Shown: positions 44,646-53,709, counted from the first letter of the stretch. The stretch is 64,000 bases of DNA from Agrobacterium fabrum str. C58 (GCF_000092025.1 NC_003062.2:990001-1054000); one strand, 5' to 3'. Numbers and translations are program-made. Notes: generated from the letters alone by a model not told the origin.

Positions 44646-45290
44646 TCAAATCTCGTCGAGAAACAGGTCGAGCACCTGTTTCAGCCGCTCATGGCGGGCT
44701 TTGGCCATCTGCCGCCCGGTTTCGGTGCGGAAGCCATCGGCCAGTTTGAATAGCTTGGTTTCGAAATGGTCGATGGCAAAGGCGCGATCATCAAGCGGTC
44801 GCTCCTTCGCCAGCGGATCGGCCGGATCGTAAAGCGCCGAGCCCATGCGCCCGGCAATATAAAAGCAGCGGGCCGCCCCCACCATGCCGATGGCATCCAG
44901 CCGGTCGGCATCCTGAAGGATTTTTGCCTCCAGTGTCTGCGGCTCGATATTGGCGGAAAAGCTGTGGGTGGTGATGGCATGCGCGGCGGCATCGATATCC
45001 TGCTTCTGCCAGCCGAGCCCCGCCAGAATGCCTGATGCTTTTTCCGCCGCAAGCCTTGAGGCCTGTGCCCGCAAGGGCGAGTTCTTCTCCACCGCCACGC
45101 AATCATGCAGCAGCACGCTTGCCGCCAGCACATTGCCATCGCCGCCTTCGCCCGCATGGATGCGCATGGCGTTGCGGAAGACGCGGTGAATATGGGCAAG
45201 GTCGTGCGAGCCGTCGCCGGTATCGGCGGCGTGCGGTATCAGGTCCTGCGCAAGCGCCGCATGGGGTGCGAAAGCCTCGGCCGCGATCAT
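44646..45290 (-). CDS. HD-domain metal-dependent phosphohydrolase
   Basis: 214-residue HD-superfamily protein of the YedJ type. Metal-binding histidines and aspartates are seen in GSHDLAHIHRVFRNAM, ASVLLHDCVAVEKNSP, AITTHSFSA and LQDADRLDAIGMVG, the H...HD...D pattern. It probably hydrolyses a nucleotide or related phosphate; the substrate is unknown. The ATG at 45290 overlaps the stop of the DUF2339 gene by 4 bp, and 11 bp lie before the MOSC start. Confidence 0.9.
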   Translation of the reverse strand: MIAAEAFAPHAALAQDLIPHAADTGDGSHDLAHIHRVFRNAMRIHAGEGGDGNVLAASVLLHDCVAVEKNSPLRAQASRLAAEKASGILAGLGWQKQDIDAAAHAITTHSFSANIEPQTLEAKILQDADRLDAIGMVGAARCFYIAGRMGSALYDPADPLAKERPLDDRAFAIDHFETKLFKLADGFRTETGRQMAKARHERLKQVLDLFLDEI

Positions 45291-48058
45291 GCCTGCGGCT
45301 TCCGGGTCAGGATTTTCTGGTAGAACAGGCCGATGCCGATCAGCACCGCACCGAGGCCGATGAAGGACAGGGCTCTCAGCACACCTTCAAGGTTGCTCAT
45401 GTCGATGAGGAAGGCTTTGGCAACCGAGATCAGCACGAAGGCGGCCGATGCCAGACGCAGGCTGCGGGCATTAAAGCGCGAACCGAGCACGAGCAGCAGC
45501 ACGCCGATCAGCAGCCAGACCACCGAATAGCTGTAGGTCTCGCCCTGCATAAAGCCTTTCCAGTCGGCAATGTTTTCACCCTGCCAGAAACGGCGCACCG
45601 AAAGTGTGGCCCAGGCGAAGCCGAGTGCTGCACCCGCCACCGCCAGCATGCTGACATAGGGCGGCGGACGTTTTCCCCGCGCATAATAGGCAAGGCCACC
45701 ATAAGCGAGCGCCGGCAACAGGTAACCGATCAGCAGCAGGTTGAGGACCGGGATGCGACCGGTATTTTCGCCGGTGAAATAGGGATTGAGCGTGAAGAAA
45801 TGCATCGTCAGCACGTTGATGACGGCGATCACGCCGGCAATCATCGAGCCGTAACGGAAGACGGGGCTAGGGCTTTTGAGATCGAGCGTCATCAGCACGC
45901 CAGAAAAACCGATGGTCAGCAGCGTGTAGATCGACTGTTCGCCGAGCGTCGGCACGCTGTTGTCAAGTGTGCCGCCATTCATCGCGTGGCGGATGAGGAT
46001 GGCGACTGCCAGAAGACCCATGACGCTGGCAATCGCCTGCAGGAAGTTCTTGGCCCTTACTCCCGGCCAATCACGCAGCAGCCAGGCAGAGGCGACGGCC
46101 AACAGTGCCGGAATGCCATAACCCGGCAGAAGCGCGTTGAAGACCGGCGTGGTGCCAAGGTTCTGTGGCCCGACGATGGTGGGTTCCCAGGCGATGCGGC
46201 CGAGAACGGCAACGCTGGCCACCGCCATCACCCAGGGCAGCACCTCCCACTTGCGGTAACGGCTGGCCAGCACATAGGCAAAGCCGATGACGGAAAGCAG
46301 AACGGTTGTCACAAGCCCTTCCGTCAGCGTGTGCAGGCTGAGCGCGAAGGCGGCAAAGGAACCCAGCACGAGAATGTTGAGCGGTTTGCGATAGGCCTCA
46401 TCGTTCTGCCGGTGCAGCCATTCGGCACCTGCAAGCAGCACGAAGCCAAGCCCGAGGCCATAGGCCGCGTGCAGCCAGTCTCGGCCGAGATTGCCATATT
46501 CGACGAAGCTTGCCGTGGCGAGCCAGACCGGGAAAAGTGCTGCGATACCGGCCCAGAGCTGGGCGAAATCCGCATCTTCGGCGCCCTTGCGTTTGAGGAA
46601 GGAGAAGGCACACAGCACCAGGATCACGCCGAGGCCGAGCGCCATGGCGATTTCCGCGGTGTAGCCTGTTCCGACGGGCGGTAGCGTCACGCCGGTATCA
46701 TTGATGAGACCAATGAAGTCGATGCCCTGCCGTGACATCAGCGACACCGCCGTCTGGGCGCCGAGCGCGGCGATGATCGCGGGCCAGACAGCATAGTGGC
46801 GGGCGGCGCCAAGGGCGGCAAGTGCAGCGATGAGCGCCGAAACGATCAGGGCCGGATGGGTGTCGACGCTGCCCTCGGCAAAGAGGAAGCCGATGGCCGG
46901 CAGGATCACGGCCATGGATACCGTGAGATTGATGGCGAGCGACGGGCGCAGCAGAAGCCGCATGATGCGGACCGCGCGCCGCTCGGAAGCTGCTGTTTCG
47001 GCAACTTGCGCAGGCGGAGTGTCGAGTTGCTTTCCGGGCCACAGGAAGATCGTGCCGGCCAACATGACGAGCAGGGCAAGCGTCGGCGGTTCGGCACTGA
47101 TCGTATCGGAAAAACCGATATAACCCAGCGCCCAGAGACCGATGCCGGCATTGGCAAGCGATGGAACCACCGTCCAGCCCTGCCGGCGCGCTGCCGCTGC
47201 GGTCGCCAGCCACGAGATCGTCAGGAACACGAAAAGCGCCCAGATATTTGGCTTTTCGCTGGAAATCAGCGCCGGAGTCAGCATCGAACCGAGAAGGCCG
47301 AGACCGGCCAGCGCCTGTCCGTGCAGAAGCGATAGTCCGATGGTGGCAAAGGCGACAAGCCCAAGCAGGATGAAAGCCGTTCCAGATCCGATATAATCGT
47401 AAATGCCATAGGCCGCGTAGACCACGCCGAACAGCGTCAACGCGCCGGCTGCCGTCAGCACGCCCGGTATCATCGCGTTGGAATAAGCGGTGGCAATGCC
47501 CGGCACCGCCTTGCGGCGGATCGCCTCGCCGGCAAGCCCGAGAACGAGACCGAAAATGGCGGCGAGCGAAAGCCTGACCGCCGGGCTCAAGAGCCCCGAT
47601 TCGATTGAATATTTGACGAGGAAAATGCCGCCAAGCGCCAGCGCCAGACCACCCGCCCAGACCGCCCAACGGGCGCCGAGCAGGCTTTCAAAGCTCTCCT
47701 TCGCTGCCGGTGTTTCGACAATCGCCGCGGCAGGCGCAGGCTGTGCTTCTTCGCGTGCGACTTCTTCCGGTGCTGCCGTGGCTACCGTTTCGCCGGGCTC
47801 GGATGCTTCTTCAGCTTGGAAGGCTGTTGCTTCCGGTGCGGCTTCGCTTTCCGCTTCCGCTGAGAAATCCGGTTTTTCCGCTGCTTCCGCGCCCTCTGCC
47901 TGCGTCATCGCCGGAGCGACCACACCCGCGGCCATCAGCCGCTTGAGGCTGTGAACCTCCCGTTCCAGAGACTTGATTCGGCCTGAGTTGCGGATGCTCG
48001 CGACCAGCGTGTAGATGAAGGCCGCGACGAGGGCAAGGATAAACAGCGGGATTTCCAA
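45287..48058 (-). CDS. DUF2339 giant multi-spanning membrane protein
   Basis: 923 residues. N-terminal anchor EIPLFILALVAAFIYTLVAS, a short coiled coil (IKSLEREVHSLKRLMAAG), an Ala/Glu/Pro-rich linker to about residue 120, then some 24 hydrophobic segments starting at LLGARWAVWAGGLALALGGIFLVKYSIESGLL, the DUF2339 hallmark. Function unknown; a polymer or envelope transport role is sometimes guessed but there is no proof. The start is TTG at 48058 with GGAG 8 bp before. It overlaps the HD gene by 4 bp and is first in the operon. Confidence 0.88.
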   Translation of the reverse strand: MEIPLFILALVAAFIYTLVASIRNSGRIKSLEREVHSLKRLMAAGVVAPAMTQAEGAEAAEKPDFSAEAESEAAPEATAFQAEEASEPGETVATAAPEEVAREEAQPAPAAAIVETPAAKESFESLLGARWAVWAGGLALALGGIFLVKYSIESGLLSPAVRLSLAAIFGLVLGLAGEAIRRKAVPGIATAYSNAMIPGVLTAAGALTLFGVVYAAYGIYDYIGSGTAFILLGLVAFATIGLSLLHGQALAGLGLLGSMLTPALISSEKPNIWALFVFLTISWLATAAAARRQGWTVVPSLANAGIGLWALGYIGFSDTISAEPPTLALLVMLAGTIFLWPGKQLDTPPAQVAETAASERRAVRIMRLLLRPSLAINLTVSMAVILPAIGFLFAEGSVDTHPALIVSALIAALAALGAARHYAVWPAIIAALGAQTAVSLMSRQGIDFIGLINDTGVTLPPVGTGYTAEIAMALGLGVILVLCAFSFLKRKGAEDADFAQLWAGIAALFPVWLATASFVEYGNLGRDWLHAAYGLGLGFVLLAGAEWLHRQNDEAYRKPLNILVLGSFAAFALSLHTLTEGLVTTVLLSVIGFAYVLASRYRKWEVLPWVMAVASVAVLGRIAWEPTIVGPQNLGTTPVFNALLPGYGIPALLAVASAWLLRDWPGVRAKNFLQAIASVMGLLAVAILIRHAMNGGTLDNSVPTLGEQSIYTLLTIGFSGVLMTLDLKSPSPVFRYGSMIAGVIAVINVLTMHFFTLNPYFTGENTGRIPVLNLLLIGYLLPALAYGGLAYYARGKRPPPYVSMLAVAGAALGFAWATLSVRRFWQGENIADWKGFMQGETYSYSVVWLLIGVLLLVLGSRFNARSLRLASAAFVLISVAKAFLIDMSNLEGVLRALSFIGLGAVLIGIGLFYQKILTRKPQA

Positions 48059-48190
48059 ACGGACTCTCCAATTACGAAGCTGTTTTTAAAGCCCTTTTGG
48101 TGAATTTATGCAAGGCCCGGTTGATGGAGGTGTGGGTAACGGGGAGAGCGAGCGAGTGCCACTCGTGGGTGACACCCGAACCGCCTCGTA

Positions 48191-49750
48191 TCAGGACGCA
48201 TCCGACAGCCAGCGCCGTGCTGCTTCGAGATCGGGAAGCCCCAATTCGTGTCCATCCTCGACCGTTTCCACCTCAGCCCTCGCGCCGCTTGCCGTAAGTC
48301 TGCCTTGCAGCTCGCTTGCCCCGTCGCGGTATTTGTCGCGTTCTCCCGCAACGAGCACGAAATTGCGGCCGGAAAGATCGCTCTGCGGCCATGTTTCAAG
48401 AACCGGCATCGGGCGGTAGAGCAGGGCGTCGCCGGCAAGCTCCGGATAAAGCGCGGCAAAGGCCGCATAGAAGTTCGCGCCATTGGAATGGCCGATGAAC
48501 CGCAGTTTCGAGCGATCGAGACCATAGGCGCGGATTGCCCCTTCCACGAAGGCGGCAAAGGCCTCCGCTTCCAAGAGGATATCCTTCTGGTCGAAGCTGA
48601 AATCGGGGAAGCGCCGGAACCAGCGGGCGATGTCTTCTTCCGTGCTGCGTCCGCGCACGCCGAGAAGGGTAGCGCCGGGGGCCGCCCGGTGCGCCAGCGG
48701 CATCAGGCTCGTTTCGCTGCCGCCGGAACCGTGCAGCAGGATGATGGTGCTGCCGTCAGGCTCCTCCGGCGTGTAGAAACGGTGCACGAAGGGCAGGTCG
48801 CGATAAACGATCCGCTCTTCGCCCGGCATCGCAAATTGCGGCAGGGCAACGCGTACATCCGCTTCATCCTTCATGAACAGCGGTGGAATGAACAGTTCTT
48901 CGCCAAGCGTCGCCAGCGGCTCGTCCACCGTCATGCCGGGCGCATCGGTCGCCATTTCAATCAGCACGCCGCCCGGTTCGCGGACGTAGAGCGAGTGGAA
49001 ATATTTCCGGTCATGGGCATTGGTGGTGCTGGAATTCAGCGATTTCAAGCCGGTGAGAACCGTGTTCAGCTCATCCATGTCCTTCGCACGGAAGGCGATG
49101 TGGTCGACTGTGCCGGTGCCGGGCGCGCTGGACCAGAAGCCGGTCGCGTCGCGCACATCGATGATGTCGCCGCTATCGGAAACGAGCCGGCGGATCGCGC
49201 CCGCCTGGCTTTCCTGCCGGTAACCGAAGTGTTTTTCCAGAAACGCCACGGTTTCTTCCGGCACCTCGCTCAGCATGGTTGCGCCATAGATTCGGCAAAT
49301 GGCGTCTTCGGCGGAGATATCGGCCGTCACATGCGGCGTCGCATCGGCAAAGGCATGGGTGCCGACCAGCTTGACAATCAGGCCATCAGGGTCTTTCAAC
49401 CGAATGACGGGCGCGCCGAATTCATCCGACGGTCCCTCGGCGCGCAGGCCGAATTTCAGCGCCCGTGTCAGCCAGAATCCGATCGCCGCGGGATCGATCG
49501 CCACGGAAATTTCCAGCGTCTGCCCGTAACCGACGCGGCCCTGGCCGCCATCTTCCCAGACCAGAAAGGTCAATAGCGAGCCGGGAGAGCCAATATCGTC
49601 GCCGTAAAGCAGGTGCAGCTGCATGGCGTCTTCGAAGCCGGCCGTGCGCTTGACCAGCCGCAGCCCCAGAAAGCCGGCGTAAAAATCCACATTCGCCTGC
49701 ACCTTCCGGGTGATCATGGTGATGTGGTGTATGCCAAGTGCAGAATTCAT
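48191..49750 (-). CDS. Fusion of ring-cleaving-type VOC dioxygenase and alpha/beta hydrolase (MhqO-MhqD-like)
   Basis: 519 residues. Residues 1-310 are a two-module vicinal-oxygen-chelate protein of the MhqO/LinE-like group with candidate metal ligands H9, H217 and E265 (IHHITMITRK, VDHIAFRAKD, VLIEMATD). Residues 315-519 are an alpha/beta hydrolase of the MhqD/phospholipase-carboxylesterase type with the oxyanion region LLHGSGGSE, nucleophile S422 in GHSNGA, D472 in AGERDKY and H501 in EDGHELG. In Bacillus the two activities are separate genes of a quinone-stress regulon; here one chain carries both. A role in electrophile/quinone detoxification is inferred. Confidence 0.9.
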   Translation of the reverse strand: MNSALGIHHITMITRKVQANVDFYAGFLGLRLVKRTAGFEDAMQLHLLYGDDIGSPGSLLTFLVWEDGGQGRVGYGQTLEISVAIDPAAIGFWLTRALKFGLRAEGPSDEFGAPVIRLKDPDGLIVKLVGTHAFADATPHVTADISAEDAICRIYGATMLSEVPEETVAFLEKHFGYRQESQAGAIRRLVSDSGDIIDVRDATGFWSSAPGTGTVDHIAFRAKDMDELNTVLTGLKSLNSSTTNAHDRKYFHSLYVREPGGVLIEMATDAPGMTVDEPLATLGEELFIPPLFMKDEADVRVALPQFAMPGEERIVYRDLPFVHRFYTPEEPDGSTIILLHGSGGSETSLMPLAHRAAPGATLLGVRGRSTEEDIARWFRRFPDFSFDQKDILLEAEAFAAFVEGAIRAYGLDRSKLRFIGHSNGANFYAAFAALYPELAGDALLYRPMPVLETWPQSDLSGRNFVLVAGERDKYRDGASELQGRLTASGARAEVETVEDGHELGLPDLEAARRWLSDAS

Positions 49751-49927
49751 GTCGCCGTCCCGCCGTTTCGCCTGCTGTTTGTGGCCCTATTTGTCCCAAG
49801 CTGCCCCTGATCCGCAACCCCGGCAAATGAGAACGATGTGTTCTCCGTGTGAACGATATTTCCGCACCTTCGTTGCACGCGGGATGGGCAGAATTGCCAG
49901 CAGTTTGCCTGTGTATCGATCATCTAT

Positions 49928-49969
49928 GCATATAAAATAAGCATACAAAATAACGGCTATTTTGTATGC
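49928..49969. promoter_or_regulatory. Half-site array upstream of the ABC importer operon
   Basis: Three copies of a 12-bp word: GCATATAAAATA (49928), GCATACAAAATA (49941) and inverted TATTTTGTATGC (49958-49969). The last two form a perfect 12-bp inverted repeat around ACGGC. It lies 73 bp before the substrate-binding protein start and 178 bp from the divergent fusion gene. Likely operators, perhaps of a GntR-type regulator not present in the window. Confidence 0.6.
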
Positions 49970-50041
49970 AATTTTATCTTGCCTTGAGGGTTGGAATTGG
50001 GTCTTATGCAACCAATCAAGCAAAACCATCAGGGGGAATAG

Positions 50042-51085
50042 ATGATTTTAACGCGCAGGTTGTTGTCCAGAACGTTGGCGATTGCCGCGATCGGTGCGGT
50101 CGCTGGCTTTTCGCTGCCGGCGACGGGTGCTTATGCTGAAACGCCGGTGAAATTCACGCTCGACTGGAAATTCGAGGGACCGGCCGCCGGTTTCCTGCTG
50201 GCGCTCGACAAGGGCTACTTCAAGGCCGAAGGCCTCGATGTCACCATCGACAGCGGCAACGGCTCGGTCGAGGCGATCCCGCGTGTTGCGACCGGTGCCT
50301 ATCAGATGGGTTTTGGCGATATCAACTCGGTGATGAAGTTCCTCGACGAGGATCCGAGCCAGAAGATCAAGGCCGTTTATATGGTCTATGAGCGCCCGAC
50401 TTTCGCGGTGGTCGGCCGCAAATCGCTCGGCGTCACCGGCGATCCGAAATCGCTGGAAGGCAAGAAGCTCGGCGCACCGCCGCCGGATGGCGCCTTCGCG
50501 CAATGGCCGGCCTTCAAGCAGGTGGCGGGCCTCGATGACAGCAAGATCAAGATCGAATCGATCGGTTTTCCCGTGCGTGAACCGATGCTCGCCAAGGGCG
50601 ATGTCGATGCCGTTTTCGGTTTTGCCTTTTCCGTCATTCTCAATCTCAAGAAACAGGGCATTGCCGATGACGATATCTCGACCATTCTGATGGCCGAGCA
50701 CGGCTTGAATCTCTATGGCAATGCGGTGCTGGTAAATACTGATTTTGCTGAGAAAAATCCTGAAGCCGTCAAGGGTTTCCTGAAAGCACTGGCCAAGGGC
50801 TTTGCCGACTCGGTCAAGACGCCGGAAGAGGGCGTGGCGGCGGTGTTGAAGCGCAACGAGACGCTCGACAGCGCCATCGAGCTGGAACGCCTCAACATGG
50901 CCAACAGCATGAATATCAAGACGCCCTACGTGGTGGAGAACGGCATGGGCGGCGTCGATCCGGCCCGGCTTGCCGCCTCTCTGGATACACTCAAGGTTTC
51001 CATGGGCCTGAAGGGCAACGTCAAGGCCGAGCAGGTCTTCGATGCGGCCTACCTGCCGCCCAAGGAAGAACGCATGCTTCCCTGA
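50042..51085 (+). CDS. ABC transporter substrate-binding protein, NMT1/SsuA type
   Basis: 347-residue periplasmic binding protein. Signal sequence RRLLSRTLAIAAIGAVAGFSLPATGAYA is followed by KFTLDWKFEGPAAGFLLALDKGYFKAEGLDV, the NMT1/THI5-like opening, and VFGFAFSVILNLKKQGI, NTDFAEKNPEAVKGFLKAL. Relatives deliver sulphonates, nitrate, hydroxymethylpyrimidine or riboflavin precursors; the ligand is unknown. The ATG has GGGGGAATAG upstream. A dispersed repeat separates it from the ATPase gene. No thiamine riboswitch was seen upstream. Confidence 0.9.
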   Translation: MILTRRLLSRTLAIAAIGAVAGFSLPATGAYAETPVKFTLDWKFEGPAAGFLLALDKGYFKAEGLDVTIDSGNGSVEAIPRVATGAYQMGFGDINSVMKFLDEDPSQKIKAVYMVYERPTFAVVGRKSLGVTGDPKSLEGKKLGAPPPDGAFAQWPAFKQVAGLDDSKIKIESIGFPVREPMLAKGDVDAVFGFAFSVILNLKKQGIADDDISTILMAEHGLNLYGNAVLVNTDFAEKNPEAVKGFLKALAKGFADSVKTPEEGVAAVLKRNETLDSAIELERLNMANSMNIKTPYVVENGMGGVDPARLAASLDTLKVSMGLKGNVKAEQVFDAAYLPPKEERMLP

Positions 51086-51120
51086 AGAGGATTGTAGCGC
51101 GAGTGGGTGCGGCCTGCTTC

Positions 51121-51235
51121 TTCTCCCCGCCGGGGAGAAGTCCGCGGCAGCGGGATGAGGGGGCAAGCTCTCCTGACGTCTCTGCCGTTGCCCCTCATCT
51201 AACCTTTCGGGCCACCTTCTCCCCGGCGGGGAGAA
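51121..51235. repeat. Dispersed repeat, family D, inside the ABC operon
   Basis: 115-bp element bounded by two self-complementary arms, TTCTCCCCGCCGGGGAGAA (51121-51139) and TTCTCCCCGGCGGGGAGAA (51217-51235), with an inner inverted pair GATGAGGGG/CCCCTCATC. Resembles the abundant rhizobial extragenic palindromes. Located between the binding-protein and ATPase genes. Confidence 0.8.
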
Positions 51236-51335
51236 GAAACTGGCGGCGATGCCGAGTACGGCCGCTGCCTTTGAAAATGGGCAGGAAAACGAAGGCCGTA
51301 AGCGCCCATTCCTGCCGAAGACATAGGGGACTTCG

Positions 51336-52124
51336 TTGTCACATCTCGTGGAAATAGACAGTGTCGACATGCGTTACGGCGGCTCTGCCGGCACGCTTGC
51401 CGTCTCCGGCCTGAACCTGGCGGTCGACAAGGGTGAATTCGCGGCGGTCGTCGGCCCGTCGGGCTGCGGTAAGTCCACGCTGATGAAGCTGGTGACAGGG
51501 CTGCATATTCCGCAGAGGGGCAATGTCATCGTCGCCGGACGGCAGGTCACCGAACCCGTCTCCATCGTCGGCATGGCGTTTCAGAACCCGACGATGCTGC
51601 CCTGGCGCACGACGCTGGAAAACATCCTGCTGCCGCTCGAAATCGTTGAGAAACACCGTCGCCGGCTGCGCGCCCACAAGGCGAGCTATGTCGCGAAAGC
51701 CGAGCGTCTTCTGGAAATCGTCGGCTTGAAGGGGTTTGGCTCCAAATACCCTTGGCAGCTTTCCGGCGGCATGCAGCAGCGCGCCAATCTCTGCCGGGCC
51801 CTGATCCACGAACCGGAACTTCTGATGCTTGACGAGCCTTTCGGCGCGCTCGATGCCTTCACCCGCGAAGAGCTGTGGTGCGTCATCCGCGATCTGCATG
51901 CCGCGCAGCGCGTCACCATCATTCTCGTGACCCATGATCTGCGCGAAGCGACCTTTCTGGCGGACAAGATTTTCGTCATGAGCGCAAGGCCCGGCCGGGT
52001 GTTGGCGGAACACCGCGTGCCGTTCGCCCGTCCGCGCCAGCTCGATATCATGTATGACAAGGGTTTCAACGACATGGTGCAGGAACTGCATGGCGAAATC
52101 GCGCAGGCGAGGGTGGCGGCATGA
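51336..52124 (+). CDS. ABC transporter ATP-binding protein (SsuB/TauB type)
   Basis: 262 residues. Walker A GPSGCGKST, Q-loop FQNPTMLPWRT, signature LSGGMQQRANLCRAL, Walker B LLMLDEPFGALD and H-loop VTHDLREA are all intact. It powers the importer with the flanking permease and binding protein. The start is TTG at 51336 after AGGGGA; first residues MSHLVEIDSVDMRYGG fit the family. The stop overlaps the permease start by 4 bp (52121-52124). Confidence 0.94.
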   Translation: MSHLVEIDSVDMRYGGSAGTLAVSGLNLAVDKGEFAAVVGPSGCGKSTLMKLVTGLHIPQRGNVIVAGRQVTEPVSIVGMAFQNPTMLPWRTTLENILLPLEIVEKHRRRLRAHKASYVAKAERLLEIVGLKGFGSKYPWQLSGGMQQRANLCRALIHEPELLMLDEPFGALDAFTREELWCVIRDLHAAQRVTIILVTHDLREATFLADKIFVMSARPGRVLAEHRVPFARPRQLDIMYDKGFNDMVQELHGEIAQARVAA

Positions 52125-52939
52125 GCGCGATCATGGAAAGCTCTGTGGCGGCCGAACCGCGCAAGCCGCTGATTGAGCGGGTCAACTGGGTGAAGGCTGC
52201 GCCATGGCTTTATACGCTGGCGCTTTTCGCATTGTGGGAACTGCTCGTTTATGCGTTGAAAATGCCGCCAACTATTCTGCCGTCGCCGATCAGGGTCGGG
52301 CAGGTCATCGTGCAATATTGGTCGCCGATCTGGAAAAATTCGTTGCAGACGCTCTACACCACGACACTGGGTTTTGCCATTGCCGTCGCCGCCGGTCTCG
52401 CTATCGGCCTGTTCATCGGCTGGTCGAAGACCATCTATGCGGGTCTTTATCCGCTGATGATCGGTTTTAACGCCATTCCGAAGGTGGCGCTGGTGCCCAT
52501 CCTCGTCATCTGGTTCGGCATCGGCACCGTTCCCGCCGTTCTGACCGCCTTCCTGATTTCCTTCTTTCCCATCGTCGTCAATGTCGCCACCGGGCTCGCC
52601 ACCATCGAGCCGGAGACCGAAGACGTGTTGCGCGCACTCGGCGCAAAGAAGATGGACATCATGCTGAAGGTCGGCATTCCGCGATCCATGCCCTATTTCT
52701 TCGGGTCGCTGAAAATCGCCATCACGCTCGCCTTCGTCGGCTCGGTCGTCTCGGAAACCGTCGCCTCCAATTACGGCCTCGGCAATATGATGAGTTCGGC
52801 GCAGAGCCAGTTTAACGTGCCGCTGGTCTTTGCAGGCCTGCTGATGCTCGCGGTGGAGGGTATTGCCATGTATGCGGTCATGGCCTGGCTTGAAAAGCGC
52901 ATGACCGGCTGGGCCCATCGTTCGACCATGGGGCAGTGA
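52121..52939 (+). CDS. ABC transporter permease (SsuC/TauC type)
   Basis: 272 residues with six hydrophobic segments and the EAA-type coupling loop VLRALGAKKMDIMLKVGIPRSMPYFFGSLKIAI. The N-terminus resembles sulphonate/nitrate/taurine permeases (LWELLVYALKMPPTILPSPIRVG). Translation is coupled to the ATPase. A terminator shared with the convergent zinT follows. Confidence 0.93.
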   Translation: MSAIMESSVAAEPRKPLIERVNWVKAAPWLYTLALFALWELLVYALKMPPTILPSPIRVGQVIVQYWSPIWKNSLQTLYTTTLGFAIAVAAGLAIGLFIGWSKTIYAGLYPLMIGFNAIPKVALVPILVIWFGIGTVPAVLTAFLISFFPIVVNVATGLATIEPETEDVLRALGAKKMDIMLKVGIPRSMPYFFGSLKIAITLAFVGSVVSETVASNYGLGNMMSSAQSQFNVPLVFAGLLMLAVEGIAMYAVMAWLEKRMTGWAHRSTMGQ

Positions 52940-52957
52940 GAGATGCAGCACGGGCGC

Positions 52958-52989
52958 AAAAAACACCCATGCTGACCATGGGGTGCAAA
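52958..52989. terminator. Terminator between the ABC operon and zinT
   Basis: Stem CACCCATG/CATGGGGTG with one bulged base and a CTGAC loop; A-tract on the left (T-tract for the minus strand). Probably ends zinT transcription and possibly both units. Confidence 0.7.
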
Positions 52990-52990
52990 A

Positions 52991-53674
52991 TTAATGCGCC
53001 GCCATTTCCTCAACGATGTCAGCGCCGTCCATTAGGAAGGGGTAATAGGTCGGCCAATTGGTGACTTCGTCCATAAGCGCCTTGCGGTCGTTGCCCCAAT
53101 AAAGATGATAATGTCCGGCCTTCTTCGGTGCGATGGTGTGGTCGCTAAACTGGATGAACTGCGGTGCGGCCTCGTCGCCGGCGGTTTTCTTGAAGATGTA
53201 ACGAACGCCGCGGTTGCCCTTCTTGTAGGTTAAAATCTCCTGGCCGTCGCTGACATAGGTGCCCTTGGTCGGCTTGCCTTCCTTATAAAAGGTAACGCTG
53301 TCGGGCGCGATCACGATGCGGTTGACATCGGTCTTGTAGCCGATTTCGTAATAGGCGCGGTATTCTGCGGCGGTCTTGTCGCCATGAGCTGCCTTTTCAG
53401 CCATGACGGAATCCAGCGAACCGTTCAGCAGGTAAGGATAGACCGACTGCCAGTCGCCTTCCCAGTCCGTCAGCGGGCGCGGCTTTACCTGCGCATCTTC
53501 GAAATATCCCTTGTAAATCTGCTTTTCAGCCTCGGTCATCTGGCTGTGGTCATGACCATGGTTATGGCTGTGGGCAGCGGGTTTGTCGCCGCCGGCAGCC
53601 GTTGCCGCGGCAGCCGCCACCAGCATGGAACCAAGTGCGAGCGCGCCGGTGACGCGGGTCAGTGTCTTCTGCAT
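52991..53674 (-). CDS. zinT: Periplasmic zinc-binding protein ZinT
   Basis: 227 residues. Signal peptide MQKTLTRVTGALALGSMLVA then a His-rich stretch HSHNHGHDHS and the ZinT lipocalin-like domain: YKGYFEDAQVKPRPLTDWEGDWQSVYPYLLNGSLD, YYEIGYKTDVNRI, and HYHLYWGND with conserved metal-binding histidines, ending WPTYYPFLMDGADIVEEM. It captures zinc in the periplasm under limitation and hands it to ZnuABC. A Zur-like box lies 36 bp upstream of the ATG at 53674. It is not part of the neighbouring ABC operon. Confidence 0.95.
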   Translation of the reverse strand: MQKTLTRVTGALALGSMLVAAAAATAAGGDKPAAHSHNHGHDHSQMTEAEKQIYKGYFEDAQVKPRPLTDWEGDWQSVYPYLLNGSLDSVMAEKAAHGDKTAAEYRAYYEIGYKTDVNRIVIAPDSVTFYKEGKPTKGTYVSDGQEILTYKKGNRGVRYIFKKTAGDEAAPQFIQFSDHTIAPKKAGHYHLYWGNDRKALMDEVTNWPTYYPFLMDGADIVEEMAAH

Positions 53675-53709
53675 TGTTTCGGCCCTCTTCAGTCTGCGAT
53701 CAAAAACAA

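Noticed and set aside
45035..46684. 549-codon open frame antisense to DUF2339 and HD genes
   Set aside because: Low-complexity, Arg/Gly/His-rich translation with no ribosome site; the opposite strand carries clear membrane and HD motifs.
49751..50041. Thiamine riboswitch before the NMT1-type ABC operon
   Set aside because: No CUGAGA-type thi-box or other TPP riboswitch core could be found in the 291-bp gap.
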